Source: Bigelowiella natans CCMP2755 (Eukaryota; Cercozoa; Chlorarachniophyceae). Taken from it: a DNA stretch of 35,329 bases. Below the pieces are notes generated by a model. The model did no database searches. It had not been told where the DNA came from and was given only the letters and a program-made list of their open reading frames with translations. The position numbers and the translations under genes are program-made. Location: assembly GCA_000320545.1 (NCBI GenBank), contig ADNK01002102.1, positions 1 through 35,329 of the forward strand, read 5' to 3'. Shown piece after piece: positions 11,478 through 23,600 of this stretch (the first letter of the stretch is position 1; every line of letters begins with the position of its first letter).

Positions 11478-12700
11478 ATGAAAACCCGTAATCGCAAAAG
11501 AACTCGTACTAGAAAGGAACAAGACATTGGGTTAGCTCAAATTCTCGCCCAGATAGATGTGTGGATAATTTATTCTCTAAATTCAGGTCCTACGAAAGTC
11601 AGACCGAGAGCCAGACGGATGGTTCCAATGTTCCTTGGGTTGTTATTATTTCAATGTTCCGGGCTTCGTTCTAAGAACATTATATATTTTCAAGGTTAAG
11701 AAAAAGAAATCATCGCGCAAACAGACGAAAAAGATCGTGGCTCGAAGTACAACATCTCAGCAACGAGATTTTGTGAGCAGTTTGGAGAACAAAGAATCTA
11801 ATCTCTACAGTACTTCCAAAACGATTTATTAAAACCCTAGAAGAAGTAGTAACTTACCCTTTACTTATGTACAGAATCTGTATCGAACCCGAAGTCTGCA
11901 CTGAAACAAATCGTTAAGGGTGTTGTGAACCGACTTCGCAAGTCAGAAAGTCGATGTCTCACAGAGCTCACAAACTTCCTTGTACAGGTCATCCCCGAAA
12001 AAATAGCGTTTAAGCTGATGTTCGATATTGATATCGAGCCCTTTGATTAAAATCCTCGAAGACTAAAGCTGTATTCCCATTCACAGACATCTGGGTCTTT
12101 GAAGCATCTCACTCTGGACGACGTGATGGAAGGGGACAAGGAAGAGTTAAGAGATGATCTTACTAACTCTTATGACGTTCCAAAGAATGAATATCCTCTC
12201 GGACCGGCGAAAGGAGCAAAGAAGAAAGTAGTTAAAAAACTTACACAAAGGATTAAAGATTTCTGGCAAAAATTGGTTGCTGCACTCGGAGACTCGGAGG
12301 AGTTAGAGACTGTGGTCTCGCATTGTGTCGAATGGCTCAAAGAGCTCAGCAAGTATTCATATCAAAAATTGGTTTGCGAGATCTTCCAGAATTTCTTATA
12401 TGAGTACTCCACTTAGGTCTGGGCAAGAGGCATTTCGCTATTCGTCTGCAGCTAATGCATATTGGATTGTGGATGCGCTTGTCAAAGTTGCGGTTGATAC
12501 TGAAGAAGAAATGCAGAAAAAAACAAAGCAACTTGAGTCAAAGAAAAATAAAAAAACTGCTGTTGCCTTGTCCAATGATATTGGAGAATTAGAAGAGGCG
12601 ATAGGCAAACTTCAAGAGTTAATGAATGCTGCATTCAATGGGTAACCGTTTTCACTACATTTTTACACCTCTCTCTCGCTCTCGCTCTGTCTGTATGTTT

Positions 12701-12749
<49 letters not shown>

Positions 12750-15700
12750 TGATATTAGCCAAGGACAGAGTCTCTAAATATATTACATGAAATTTTTGGT
12801 TAGGGTTTTCGTTCACCGCTATCGAGATACAAAACCATGGATCCGCGTGCTATCAATGGAATCTCTCGGAGGATGGATGGCAAATTATTCCAGTTTCTTC
12901 GTCCAGAATAACTTTCTAAGATATATGGGATGGTGTCTAAACGATCAGGTACACATATTGGTGTCAGTTACTTTGTAGGTGTACCATGGATAATTTCAAT
13001 TCTTCAGGTGTCTACAATTAGGGGAACAGTTCTTGATAGTATCACCGAACTTTTAGGGAAGGGAGAAGATCTTGTCGAAATTATGCAGAACTTCTTACTG
13101 CGGTTCATGAAAAGATTTCTAGAAATGGTTGAAGATGAGGATGCTGGAGTTGTTGCGAAGGCTGTGAACCTTGCGACTGTGTTTGTTCGGTAATTCATCT
13201 TTACTTTTTGTTTTTATTTCATTTGAGAGAAGCAGCTTTAGGTATGATTTATTGAACGACGACCAAGGATCCACAATTCCTGCTCTTCTGTGGGATGGGG
13301 ATGAGGAAGTTAGCGCAGCAGCTGCCGAATTTATTCATGCTGATACTTTCGATCTCGAAGAAACTGGTATTCAACTTTGAGCTTCATTTTGTTCAGCGTT
13401 GAGATTGATGACACTCTATATCATTTAGACATGAAAAAGGATGGTCAAGATGAAGAAGATCTAAAGGAACTCGTCCTACTTTTCGGGGAAAATTTCCCAC
13501 AACTAAATTGTGACGGCATTGTAGCCAGCAAAGCTGCTGCCATTGATAAAATGGTCGCCGCCCTCCAAAACGACGTTCCAGTGCTGCAGGTAAAGATTTG
13601 AAGTTCAATCTCGATATATTTCTAACCATTTGGTTCTCTTTCGCAGAATTGGAAACTGTTGGCAAATTCTCTTCTAACGTCATCTTCTGGAAAGAAGAAG
13701 AAAAAAAAGAGAATGCATAATGAATGGAATGAGGAACAACTTGAGATCCTTGCCTACATTCTTCTCTCTGCCGTAAGATCTGCATGTGGTGAGGGTTTCG
13801 AATTCCCATCCAAGAAGAGAGATGAGGTCCGTCATTTATCATCCAAGTTGACATCGAGGATTCACACAGTTTTTTCGCAGGATTCAAATGAAAGCAATCG
13901 TGAAGCATACACCAAAATTTTGGTGAAAGAAATCCCAAGCATGCTACAAACTTTTGAAGCGGAACAAGCTATTATTCTGCCACTCGTTCAAATACCTCAA
14001 TATCTGGACCTGGATTATTTTTCATCTGGAAAGGATAAGGTTCCATGAAATAGAAAAATCAAAAATCATTCTTAAATCTATTTTTGTTCCTTAGACTTTC
14101 AAAGCTATACTTGCTACGACAAAATCTGTGTATTTGAAGCATGTCGATACACAAGTCCATGAAGAAGTCATGAAATCTTTGGCCTATCTTGCAAATGACT
14201 CGCATGATCTCGCCGAAGATGCAGAGCATGAAATCACAGAACTTGCGACGACATTAGTTCGTCAACTTTCAGAGCTAGATCTAGAAGGAAGCGAACAGGT
14301 ATGTAGATCAGAGATTCGGTAGTGTTCCATCCTAATTCGCATAATTTAGGACGACTCTACGATTCAAAGTATAAAAGTTGGTGTGAATAGACTCAACACG
14401 CTGTTGAAGCTGAAAGATTGTTCGGATTTAGTGGATCTAGAGTACAAAGAACTCCAAAAAAGATTCCTCATTGATTCAGAGGACCCTGAGGTTCGGTATT
14501 AACTCTGTATACGACCCCAGTTATGATTCATTTTACTTTTTATCAGCTTGGAATAGCCCTTTTGGACCTTGATTACATTCGGTTCATGTGGACCTTCTCA
14601 AAATCTGGCGATAAAAAAATGGACAAATTAGATAGAACTGTCGAATCTATGTATGATAATGTTGGACACGTGCTTTCGAGTAAGGAAGTGGATGAAGAAC
14701 TGAAGATTAGGGTAAGAAATTCCATCGACCCCTAGTATTGTATTAATTATGGCGTTAACAGGCATGTCAGATGGTTACAAGCCTATTTGCAACTTCATCC
14801 ACCGGGATGATTCCAAAGCCTTCGACAGGCTTGAAAGAAAATTATCGCGAGTTCTTGGATTCTGTCCTGGAATCAAGTCTCGAATCACCCGAAGATCTTG
14901 GTAGAGAATAACTTAATCCAATGCGCAACTCTCCCACTAATTTTCAAAATTCAGATTTTCGCATCGTTGAAAATATTGGGCTACTTGCTAATGGATACGA
15001 CGACTTCAGCGACGCCGTGCACACAGTCTTTCGCTATTATTTGAGACTTGGAAAAGAATTTGACGAACTCATAAAGCGCGCAGTTGCAAACATGCGCAAG
15101 CACCCGGACGTTTCAGTCGTTCTCAGAGCTCAACTCGGCACCTTAAAAGAGGTGTTTCATATCGAGAAGAATAATACTAATCATGATGGCGAAGGAGATA
15201 AGAAGGAAGAATTTAACATTGGATCAAGAACCAAGGCTGTCGCAGGAAAATTTGCCTTGATGCATGGATTTTCCGACAAGAAACGATCATTTGGTGGATT
15301 TTTGAAAGAAGGCGTCGAATACGCATTTGAAAACGGATCCACGTTTCTAGATTCTGCAGTTTTGCCTTTTGCATCCAGGAGCTCCGAGAAGGATCTCCGA
15401 TACATGTAAACTCCTCTATATTCTTATAAAAATATAGTTTACTAACTCAAAGCTAATGCAGGTATGCATACCTCTATCGCGAGCAAAGGAAACTTCCTTT
15501 AGAAGGGGAGGAAAAGAAAGGAGTAGAAGCTTTCACCGCCAAAATAAAGAAAATGATATTCAGGAAAAATAAAAAACAGAGAGGTACTAATGTTTTTTTG
15601 AGGGAGATATTAGTACCTGAATGCGAGGCTGACTTTATATTTTTCCAGAAAAAGGCGCAATGCGATCTCCAGAATTTAAATCCAAGAAGGCATCTGGAAA

Positions 15701-15926
15701 ATCTATTAATGAGGAGGAACAGGAAGACGACGATAATCAGGAAGATGAAAAATCGCAATCCGTAGAGATTGATCAACGCGAGTTTGATGAAGATAGTCAA
15801 GATGATGTTGAAGAAATCGAAATGGACCAAAGTTCCAAGCGGAGAACTCGGCGTCGCAGTCGGAAGACTCCAGCGAAAGAGAATCCTCCCCCCACCGAGC
15901 GTTCTTCTAAGAGAAGGAAGAAGTGA
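11478..15926 (+). CDS. SCC3: Cohesin subunit SCC3/STAG (stromalin), about 1,130 aa
   Basis: SCC3/STAG is the HEAT-repeat subunit that binds the SCC1 kleisin and is needed to load and hold cohesin on chromatin. Proposed exons: 11478-11621, 11695-11809, 11875-11987, 12087-12352, 12417-12641, 12804-12948, 13008-13189, 13242-about 13366, about 13397-13589, 13647-14039, 14095-14298, 14350-14490, 14547-14711, 14762-14900, 14955-15405, 15462-15583 and 15649-15926 (TGA). A STAG region begins with SALKQIVKGVVNRL and LTELTNFLVQ. It continues through SKSGQEAFRYSS and the stromalin conservative domain FVHRYRDTKPWIRVLSMESL ... YMGWCLND. The C-terminal half includes VQIPQYLDLDYFSSGKD. The tail is acidic, then basic (KRRTRRRSRKTPAKE). 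Length is typical for the family. The N-terminal basic exons (RNRKRTRTRK, KKKKSSRKQTKK) are not conserved and are less certain. One junction, 13366/13397, is out of phase (see findings); all others are in phase. Confidence 0.93.
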
Positions 15927-17205
15927 AGCGTTTACTTTTTGTTCGCGTATACTCACAAAAATGGTCGTCAACAAGCATTTTATTTTCTTTAAGGTTGGGA
16001 GAGATTTAGAAGCTGAATGAACGAATACAGTCCATAGCAGAACATAACAAGATTTTGAATTCTGTGTTATAGTGATCTAGTGATGCATGTGCATTTCATT
16101 TTGCATAAAGCATAGCACTAGCCTAAGTAGCTACGTAACGCAACAATGCACTTGACGCTTTGCAAACGCACACGTGCACACATGCTAGCATGGACCGAGT
16201 GACAAATCCATTTGGTATTTGCAGTGTGACCTCGATCGTTATTTGTTTCAACGTTGAACGTAACTAAAATGTGCATGCTTGAGAGCAATGGACATGGAGC
16301 TAAATGGACGTGTACGTGCGCAGACATGCGACGGATGCAACCATGATTGAATGTTTTCAACGGACACATCCCAACATGACCGCTGCTTGGCCACTTGGCC
16401 ACGTGCATGAACACAAGACGGATGTGATGAAATGTTCAAATTTTTTCAATCGTCATCCCAATGTAGGCTAAACTACCCGCAAGCAAAGCTACATTGTACG
16501 TATAAGTTATGAACACGCTAGCATGCCCAAACATCATCATGATGAATCGAAACTCAAGTCTGTGTTGCGGGTATTTACGAACAAAATTGAGGAATTTTTT
16601 ATTAGAGTATAATTCGACAATCATCGTAATAAAACTACATTTTTTATTTTAAGCTAGCTTGCTGTCATCGCTTGCAAAAGACGAAACTGTTCGGACACAA
16701 TGGCGTTTCAGCTGCCTGCGTACAAGTCAACTTGCATCGCGTCATCAACTTCTGTATTATAAAGGGTTTGGCTTCCTCCCTGCCGCAATGGTTAGGCTGG
16801 AGGTGAATGCTACGAGAGCTACAAATCCCAGCAAAGTGCACAGACTCCCCAAAAACATTTGAAAATACCTTTATAACAAAAGACCCATTTAGTCAAAAAT
16901 GAATAATACCGAGAACTACATCCTTGCAGTTGTGTTTATTTTGTTGTGGCGTTCAGTGAATATGATTACGGCATGTTGCCTTCTGCAATAACTGTCCCCG
17001 TCCACGGGCAAAAATGGTCCATACCCTAGTTATTATCGATGCAGGGTTAAGGATGTGTGATCTCGAACACGACGGCTCGTACTACGAGGGCAGTAAATAG
17101 GGCCTAGTTTTAAGGGATGATAAAAGGACGTGTATATGCCCTCACCCTCACTATGACTTGCGACTCCTCGCAGAACGCTTCGTTCTTTCGAATATAAGCT
17201 TTTGC
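15927..17205. other. Convergent gap C (SCC3 and small unknown gene 3' ends)
   Basis: No convincing gene is seen. The part from 16080 to 16660 is dense in palindromic words: GATGCATGTGCAT near 16081, TAGCTACGTA near 16128, ACACGTGCACACATGCTAGC near 16170, ACGTGTACGTGCGC near 16308, CCACGTGCATG near 16399, TACGTATA near 16498, GCTAGCATGC near 16518, AGCTAGCTTGC near 16652. A 33-codon frame at 16858-16757 (-) is listed separately. The remainder to 17205 shows nothing I can name. Confidence 0.6.
16757..16858 (-). CDS. Possible 33-residue single-span membrane peptide
   Basis: An ATG-to-TAA frame encodes a peptide starting MFLGSLCTLLGFVALVAF and ending in a short basic, proline-containing tail (GRKPNPL). 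The first 25 residues look like a signal peptide or a single membrane helix. There is no splice site that clearly extends it, and no family is recognised. Chance occurrence is quite possible in a gap this size. It is listed only because the hydrophobic core followed by a charged tail is coherent. Confidence 0.2.
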   Translation of the reverse strand: MFLGSLCTLLGFVALVAFTSSLTIAAGRKPNPL

Positions 17206-18118
17206 CTAATAAACGTAGGAATAAGGTGAATCGTAGGAATGAGGTGTGTTTTGATGTGTTTTCTCCGGCGGAAAAAGATGATAAAGGTGTACTTTATCCC
17301 TTAGAAGCTGTATCTGTAAGCAGAATCACCACCACCACCATCCACCATCCCATTACTTTGTACTAACACCAACAAACTACCATATTGCTCCATCGCCGCG
17401 TTCTGATGTCCGGCTCTCTTTCCATATCTTCGGGGTCTCTGCGGACAATGCCAGGGTCCACAGTGCCCGTGAGGCCTTTTGCAGAAGAGAAGAAGAAGGA
17501 GAAGAAGAAGAAAAAAGAAATAGAAAGGTGTGAGCAGTGTGATTCCAATTGGACAGCATCATCACCACCACCACTACCACCACCACCACCACCACCACGG
17601 GTTGGTATGATGAAGGTTTACTACTGCAGCTGCACAACAATGGCTCTATCATCATCCACCTCCTGCTATACTATCTACCTTATCACTGTCAGTAGAACCC
17701 AATAATAACATTATCATCCCCATCCCCCTCAATATCACTACAGAATAGTGATGATTCCACCGCCACCACCACCACAAATAATACCTAGTGCTACGAGGTT
17801 CGTTCCTAGTATTAGCATCGCTGCCAAATGCCTTTTTTCGACAACAAGAAGCACTTAGTTGATAAGTTGCGAGTGATGATGTCTCGTGCAGGAAAAAATC
17901 AGTCATCGATGATACTACGATGAGGAGGGGTTTGTGCACAGGGACAGAGAGTGTGCGAGCAGCCAATACACATTGGGTGAGCTTCATAATGTCCCACTTA
18001 CTCACCACATGAAGTTGAGTCTTGGCAAGAAGGTCCATAAAGCTGAAAGGCTTATTATCGATATTATTCCCATTGTAATGAAAGTCATCGGCCTGAAATG
18101 ATGAAAATAAAGGTGATT

Positions 18119-18153
<35 letters not shown>

Positions 18154-18501
18154 ACGACGATAAGAAGCCAAACATTTGTTGTTGTGTTGCTGTGAAAGTT
18201 CTTTTTTCAACAACAACTAACCAACAAGCCCCTAGCATGCAGCGTATCTTGATCTCAGGTTCGCCCAATTCTGATTATGATAGTTTAACAGTGCATGCAT
18301 CAATAATGATAATGAATTTCCTATATATATCGCACTTTGAGTGTATGTCCGGACATCGGAAGCGCGAAAGCATAATTTTAGAATGCTTGAATGATACCTG
18401 ACGTAATTTTCTCGGCCCGACACACGTACATTCGTCCAACCTAGATGCAAATCACCAACATGAATAATATCTGACGAGGAAGCATTCTGGTCCATCATCA
18501 T
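17206..18501 (-). CDS. Unknown small protein (about 165 aa, 7 exons, microexons)
   Basis: I do not recognise the family. Exons in transcript order: 18501-18398, 18320-18290, 18092-18006, 17831-17785, 17685-17660, 17475-17381 and 17313-17206 (TAG). All introns are GT-AG and all phases fit. The best supported exons are the first (GDLHLGWTNVRVSGRENYV), the third (DDFHYNGNNIDNKPFSFMD), the sixth (VDPGIVRRDPEDMEREPD) and the last (IQLLRDKVHLYHLFPPEKT). The 31- and 26-nt exons were chosen because they restore phase, so they are weaker. The N-terminal half alternates hydrophobic and polar residues like a beta-sandwich, and the C-terminal half is charged and probably disordered. Three ATGs begin the first exon directly after a good acceptor. 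The upstream exon across a 48-nt GTGAGT intron has an in-frame stop, so it is probably 5' untranslated. CAT, GTG and GAT repeats fill the introns. Confidence 0.45.
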
Positions 18502-18818
18502 CTGCGAAAGTGCTAACACACATTTTCCCACTTCCGCACAGCCACTCACCAGATATCACCGATGATTCATGAACCGATCGCTATGATATGCGTTCGATTG
18601 TGCAAGTGCGCCTAAAACGAGCGAGGCGAAAATCGATTCGTTTTTTTGGCGAATATGTGTACCCCCCCTCCATGCTGCTGTACACGTATTTAGTACCTTA
18701 TACTTGTAGCACCATCGAGGTGGTGCAGGAACCATGTAAGATAGGGTGTGTGGCCTGGGTTCTACCTCGGAATAGTTGTATCCTGGAAGAATCTGAGAAG
18801 CACACACATACACACACA

Positions 18819-18890
<72 letters not shown>

Positions 18891-18972
18891 GAGGAAGAAG
18901 AGCACAAACTTTATTAGAATCCACAAGATATAATTCTGATTTGCACAATATTTGGTGTTGGGTGAACATGAG
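18502..18972. other. Divergent region with CA/GA microsatellite
   Basis: This separates the start of the minus-strand unknown gene from the first plus-strand exon recognised downstream. It contains a likely 5' untranslated intron of the minus gene (18500s, GTGAGTGG ... TTTCGCAG read on minus) and a CA tract running into a long GA tract (18801-18895). Frames across the tract are repeat products. An ATG at 18588 (+) could begin an upstream exon of the next gene, but I cannot join it in phase. Confidence 0.5.
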
Positions 18973-19446
18973 AAGCCCTTGACGTCAGAGAAGTTAAGCA
19001 AGGGCAGGAAAGGATTGCTAATGCTTCTTATTGCAATTTCACCTCTGACGAAGCTTTTTCCAGTGGAACAGGTTTTGAAGGATGTGCTGCCATTCTCGTC
19101 GAAACCCTATACAAAGATTCAACTTCAGCAGTGGCAAACATGTGCAACTCTCCTGCACATTGTAATCACTTGTCGTCATCCTCTCGTGATATAAGTAGCC
19201 CCCTTATCGATCATAAGACGTTACGAGACTGGCTTTGCCATATCGTCCAACAGGTATTTCACTTTGTGTTTTAGTCTCTCATCTGAGCATATAAAAACGA
19301 TTTGTCAACCTCGACTGGTTTTCTTGATCCATGATCTCCAGAGGCGCCTCGTCTCCCATTTCTCGTATCTTAAGGCAATTGGTTCCAGGAGATCGCACCC
19401 GAGAAAGAGCGTTCAAGTCTTAAAAGGGAAGGAGTATTTTGCCTAA
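18973..19446 (+). CDS. Exon(s) of an unknown plus-strand gene
   Basis: An open stretch 18973-19253 is flanked by an acceptor-like AG and by CAACAG followed by a GTATTT donor. Its reading contains SDEAFSSGTGFEGCAAILVE, VANMCNSPAHCNHL and LIDHKTLRDWLCHIVQQ, which look like real helical protein and are Cys-bearing. A second exon 19342-19446 follows in phase (RRLVSHFSYLKAIG..., TAA) after a good pyrimidine-rich acceptor. A start exon is not found. Alternatively 18973-19253 is a 5' exon of the large gene beginning near 20670. A candidate connecting exon at about 20575-20620 (donor GTGAGACC) would allow it, but the intron of over 1.3 kb would be unusually long here. No family is recognised. Confidence 0.35.
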
Positions 19447-20669
19447 ATTTACGATATTTAAGTCCATTTCTTGAGTATGTACGAGCATTATCAAGTCGTT
19501 CGTAGAAAAAGATCTATTTCCTTCTTCAAAGACTGCTGTATTAAAAGTTGTGAATTTTCTTCATATTTTAGAACATGTTTATAGTATATTTTATCCCTGC
19601 GACTGGAGAATGAACCCGCAAATGGAATGCCATTACTCGTCCAGATTTTCACGAGACGACTTAGTTATAGTCTGTAATATATATACTACGACAGAAAATA
19701 CTTGTTGTCTCACTTTTGTTTCTGCGAAACTGAACCTAAAAGCCTTAGGTTAGACTCAATTCAAACACCATGCCGTTCTAGGGTTGTTGATTTTCCTAAT
19801 AATTGATGATACGACAACGATTATTGGTTGTCTCTAAAAAATATAAGGAATGTTATCTTTGGATCTACATCCGTATCTCTCAACTCCCATCTGAAACCGA
19901 ATCGGTTTGGATCGAACTGTGGCTCTGCGGGGGGGAGGGGAAGGACTGACACATTCCTGATACTTGTGTGACATTACCTGTTTGAAAGAAAAATTTCCAT
20001 TCTTCATTTACATCTTTCTAAGCCCACAAAATTTCAATCTTGGTTCCATCCATTAAAAAATGATTTCGGAACACATTTAGTACTATTCATATCGGCATCC
20101 TGCTGAGGCACTTGAGAGGGAAGCAGGGGTACTTCCTACCAGTTTGGAGTTTCATTATCGAGGAATTAGGTCAATACAGCTTACAACAATAACAGAAATA
20201 CACTAATTTCTCAATTTAATTCCTGGCATTATGAACAATGTTCCTATCTAACCAAAGTTTTTAAAGTTTTATCATGTGAAGGGAGTTTCATGAAAATTGG
20301 GCATGACAATATAAATATTTTGACTGCGTTTACTATATGTATGGGGTACAGAGAGTCGCAGGAAAAAACCTCTTAATGAGAAGGTGGAAGAAGAGACAGC
20401 ATAACGCAATGTTCACAGCTGGGCTTTGAATGATGAGAAGAGGTTAAATCCCTTCAATCTGAAGAGCCAACTAGGTACTATATTCCCGTCCATATTGTAA
20501 TTCATTATTTAGGTATACCACTATTAGAATTAGTATCTATTCTAATTCCTATAATTTCGTCCTCATTGCATCGAAGCAGCAACTCACTCATTGTCGGCAA
20601 CATCTACCAATCGAAGGTGAGACCGAGAAAAAAGAAGAAGAGAAGAAGGTTGCAACGTAAGGGTGGAAA
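19447..20669. other. AT-rich interval without a clear gene
   Basis: Over 1.2 kb with no long or structured frame. Short frames such as 19550-19753 (+) have no splice support. There is one possible exon at about 20575-20620 (+) bounded by AAGCAG and GTGAGACC, which may be a 5' exon of the following gene. The rest could be intergenic or a long intron. Confidence 0.45.
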
Positions 20670-23600
20670 ATGATTCCCCAATCTGTGAAGGATCTTGCCT
20701 CAAATTTTGAGAAGGGTTCCCAGAAGGACGGTGAGAATCAAAAGGGTGATGCCGTCTCAAAACCTAAGGTTAGCCGACTCATAGGGGAGAATGTTATTTA
20801 TTGGTCCTACAACTATTTGCATCGTGTCACTCGTCCAACATCATCGGTAAAAACCAGTACTTGTGAAACAACGTGGGCTCAACTTGATGTTGAGGATGAA
20901 GCTCCAAACCACTGATTCCCTCCACCTCCTGATTTCAATTTGTAGTACATCACAAGTAACAGTACATACACTTGATGCCGAAGACAAGGATTCCATGTCT
21001 AATGAAAGTTGCTAATTCGCGAAAAAATCCATGATTACAAACAGAACAAATAGAAAAGATTGAGGTGTGTTTCTTTCCCTCGATACTCTTTGACAGGGCC
21101 TCCAGAGACAGCGCTCGAAGTCCTCGCTTCTGAAGAAGAAATTTGAGGATGCTATCGCCAGGAACAAAGCTGGAAGTGACTCCATCATCCCACCGATTGA
21201 CCGTCATCCGTCGATAGTTAGAAATCGAGGCAGATCAGTTCAAGATCTCTTATCGAATTTTCAGCGCAGTTCTTCGCCTGGAGATACCAGCAATGATTGT
21301 GGCGCAGGGAAGCAGCAGCGGGTTGTACAGCAGCGAACTAATAGGCGATATAATCGTAAAGCACGAACGTGTAGTTTGCCGGAGACGGAACGGAAGCGAG
21401 CTGGTAGTTTGGCCAAGGCGGAAAAGAATAAAGAAGAAGTCGAAGAAGTCGAAGAAGAAAAAGAAGAAGAAGAAGAAAGCTTGGCAAAGGAGGAGAAGGA
21501 AGATAGTGATGATGATGACGATGATGATGATGATGGAGAGGAGGAGCAGAAGGAAAAGGAGAGAATAAGCAACGTTCTTGGAGTATTATCGTCTCATCCT
21601 GATCAAGAGGCCAATATAGAAGAAAAAAATGAAGAAAAGAGTGAGGGGACCGTGGGGGAGAGCCAGAAGAAGGAAGATGACGGAAAACTGCCTGAACAAA
21701 GAAATGAGGAGGAAGAGCAAAAGGGTGGTGGGAATCCACTTCAGAATAAAAATAAGAAGTGGGAGGAAGAGCAACAGCAGGAGGGGGAAGGAAAGGCGGG
21801 GGAAGAAGATGAAGGAACCGTACCCATCCCCCCTCTACAAATAGACGAAAAGGGCGAAGAGAATTATGAGAAACCGCCTCAACATACAAGCAAGGAAGAA
21901 CAGAGTAGGAGGATAATAGTTCATCAACAAAGAAGCGAAGAGAAGGAGGAGGAGGTGGGAAAGGACCAAAACAGAGAAGAAGATCAGAGAATAGGGATGG
22001 AATCAGTACAAGACAAGGATCCTATAACAGCACCACCAACAGTAGGTATAATAGAAGAAGAAGGAGTATCACCACCAGCAACGATAAACCTTGAGCTGCT
22101 ACCTCCTCCTCCTCCTGTAGAAGGGAAGGAAGAGAAGCCACTTCAAAGTACAAGTGAAGAGGGGGTAGGTAGAAAGTCCGCTTATCAACAAAGAAGCGAA
22201 GAAAAGGAGGAGAAGGAGCAAAGCAAAGAGGACGATGAGAGAATAGGGATGGAATCAATACAAGACAAGGAGTCTCCTCCTGTGACACCATCATCACCAA
22301 CAGTACATATAGAAGTAGAAGAGGCGATGCCACCAGCAACGATAAATCTTGAGCTGCCTCCTCCTCTTCCCCATCAGCTTCGAAATAGAGTATCTTCAGG
22401 TTTTTCCACGTCGGATAATGAGGATATTGGGTTCACAACATACTTATCTCCATCATCGCCTAACGGACCGTCTATTCAGCTCTCAGAAACCATCATGGAC
22501 TGTGGCTCCCATAGTAGTGTTGCGGAGGAGGAAAAGGGGGACTGGAAGATTGCGCACGCGCTGCAGTCCCCAACAACTGATACTTCTCAGGCCACCTCGG
22601 ACATCGAGGAGGATGAGGAGGACAACAATGGAGGATTAGACTCCACCGTTGTCACCGCCGCTCCCCCCCCTATCCCCTCTCGCTCGGCGGCTGAGAGAAT
22701 GACCGAAGAGAAAGCGCAGCTGCAGCAACAGCAGCAGCAGGAGGAGGAGGAGGAGGAGGAGGAGGAGGGAGCGAACAATTCAAGGCTATTAGAAGGGGGG
22801 AGCGTAGGTATCCGAGACGTTGACAGCGCGCCTTTGCCACCCCCCCCACCGCCGCCGCCCCCGCCCATGGGCGATGATGATGCTAGCCATACCGGAGAGA
22901 GTTGTGAGGAAGACAAATACAATGCTGCTGAAGGCAGCAGCAATGAAGTCATTAGTAGCATCGCATCCGTGGCACCTCTATCTCGCTTTGAGTCCAATAA
23001 TTCAATCAGTATGATCTCAGCGATGCCTCCACTCGCCAGCCCACAGACCCAGCAGCTGAATTCCATCAGTGAGGAGGAAGGAGGAGATGGAGGGGAGAGA
23101 GATACAATAACAACCACCACCACCACCACCACCACTAGCTCCACTGTTCCTGCAGCTATGAGTGGGGGTGGTAGGGGTCAGTCATCGCCTGCCGCCTTCT
23201 TCGACAAGCTTAGTGTTGAGGGGGGAGGATTCCGCAGCAGCAGAGAGAGAAAGCAGCAGCAGGAGGAGGAGGGGGAGGGGGAGCAGGGACCTAGTAGAAA
23301 CCTAAAGGGCATAGCCGACAGCGGTGACGCGTTTAGCAATTCGTCGTCGATGTCAGACCCCCACTCTCCAAAAATGAAGAAAGTGATGATAAAGGAGGAG
23401 GAGGAGGAGGAGGAGGAGGAGGGGAGGGGGGGTGACGACCCTCCACGTTTGTCTAATTTCCTCCCCCCACCGCCGGTGATACCGTCGGCGGCGGAGATCG
23501 ATGGCAGTGTTGGCGGCATTGAGCGGACCACACCCATTCTTCGAGTAAACCACGGGGCCTTTCATGAGATGAAGAACAACAACCAAATGCTGCTGAAGGG

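Noticed and set aside
13309-13403. Alternative SCC3 intron (donor at GAA/GTTAGC, acceptor GTTGAG/ATTGAT), which is in phase
   Set aside because: It would remove the VSAAAAEFIHADTF segment, which matches the conserved STAG position; I judged the homology stronger than the phase fit, but it remains testable.
13393-13938. 181-codon minus-strand frame as an antisense gene
   Set aside because: It lies opposite conserved SCC3 exons whose protein matches the family; it has no domain of its own.
16436-16624. 62-codon minus frame with a hydrophobic part as a gene
   Set aside because: It sits in the palindromic-word island of a convergent gap, has no splice or family support, and its hydrophobic segment is interrupted.
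18250-18300. Reassignment of TAA to an amino acid, because one minus frame continues well past a TAA
   Set aside because: TAA, TAG and TGA all end other well-supported genes here, and an in-phase spliced alternative (exon 18320-18290 to 18092) avoids the stop.
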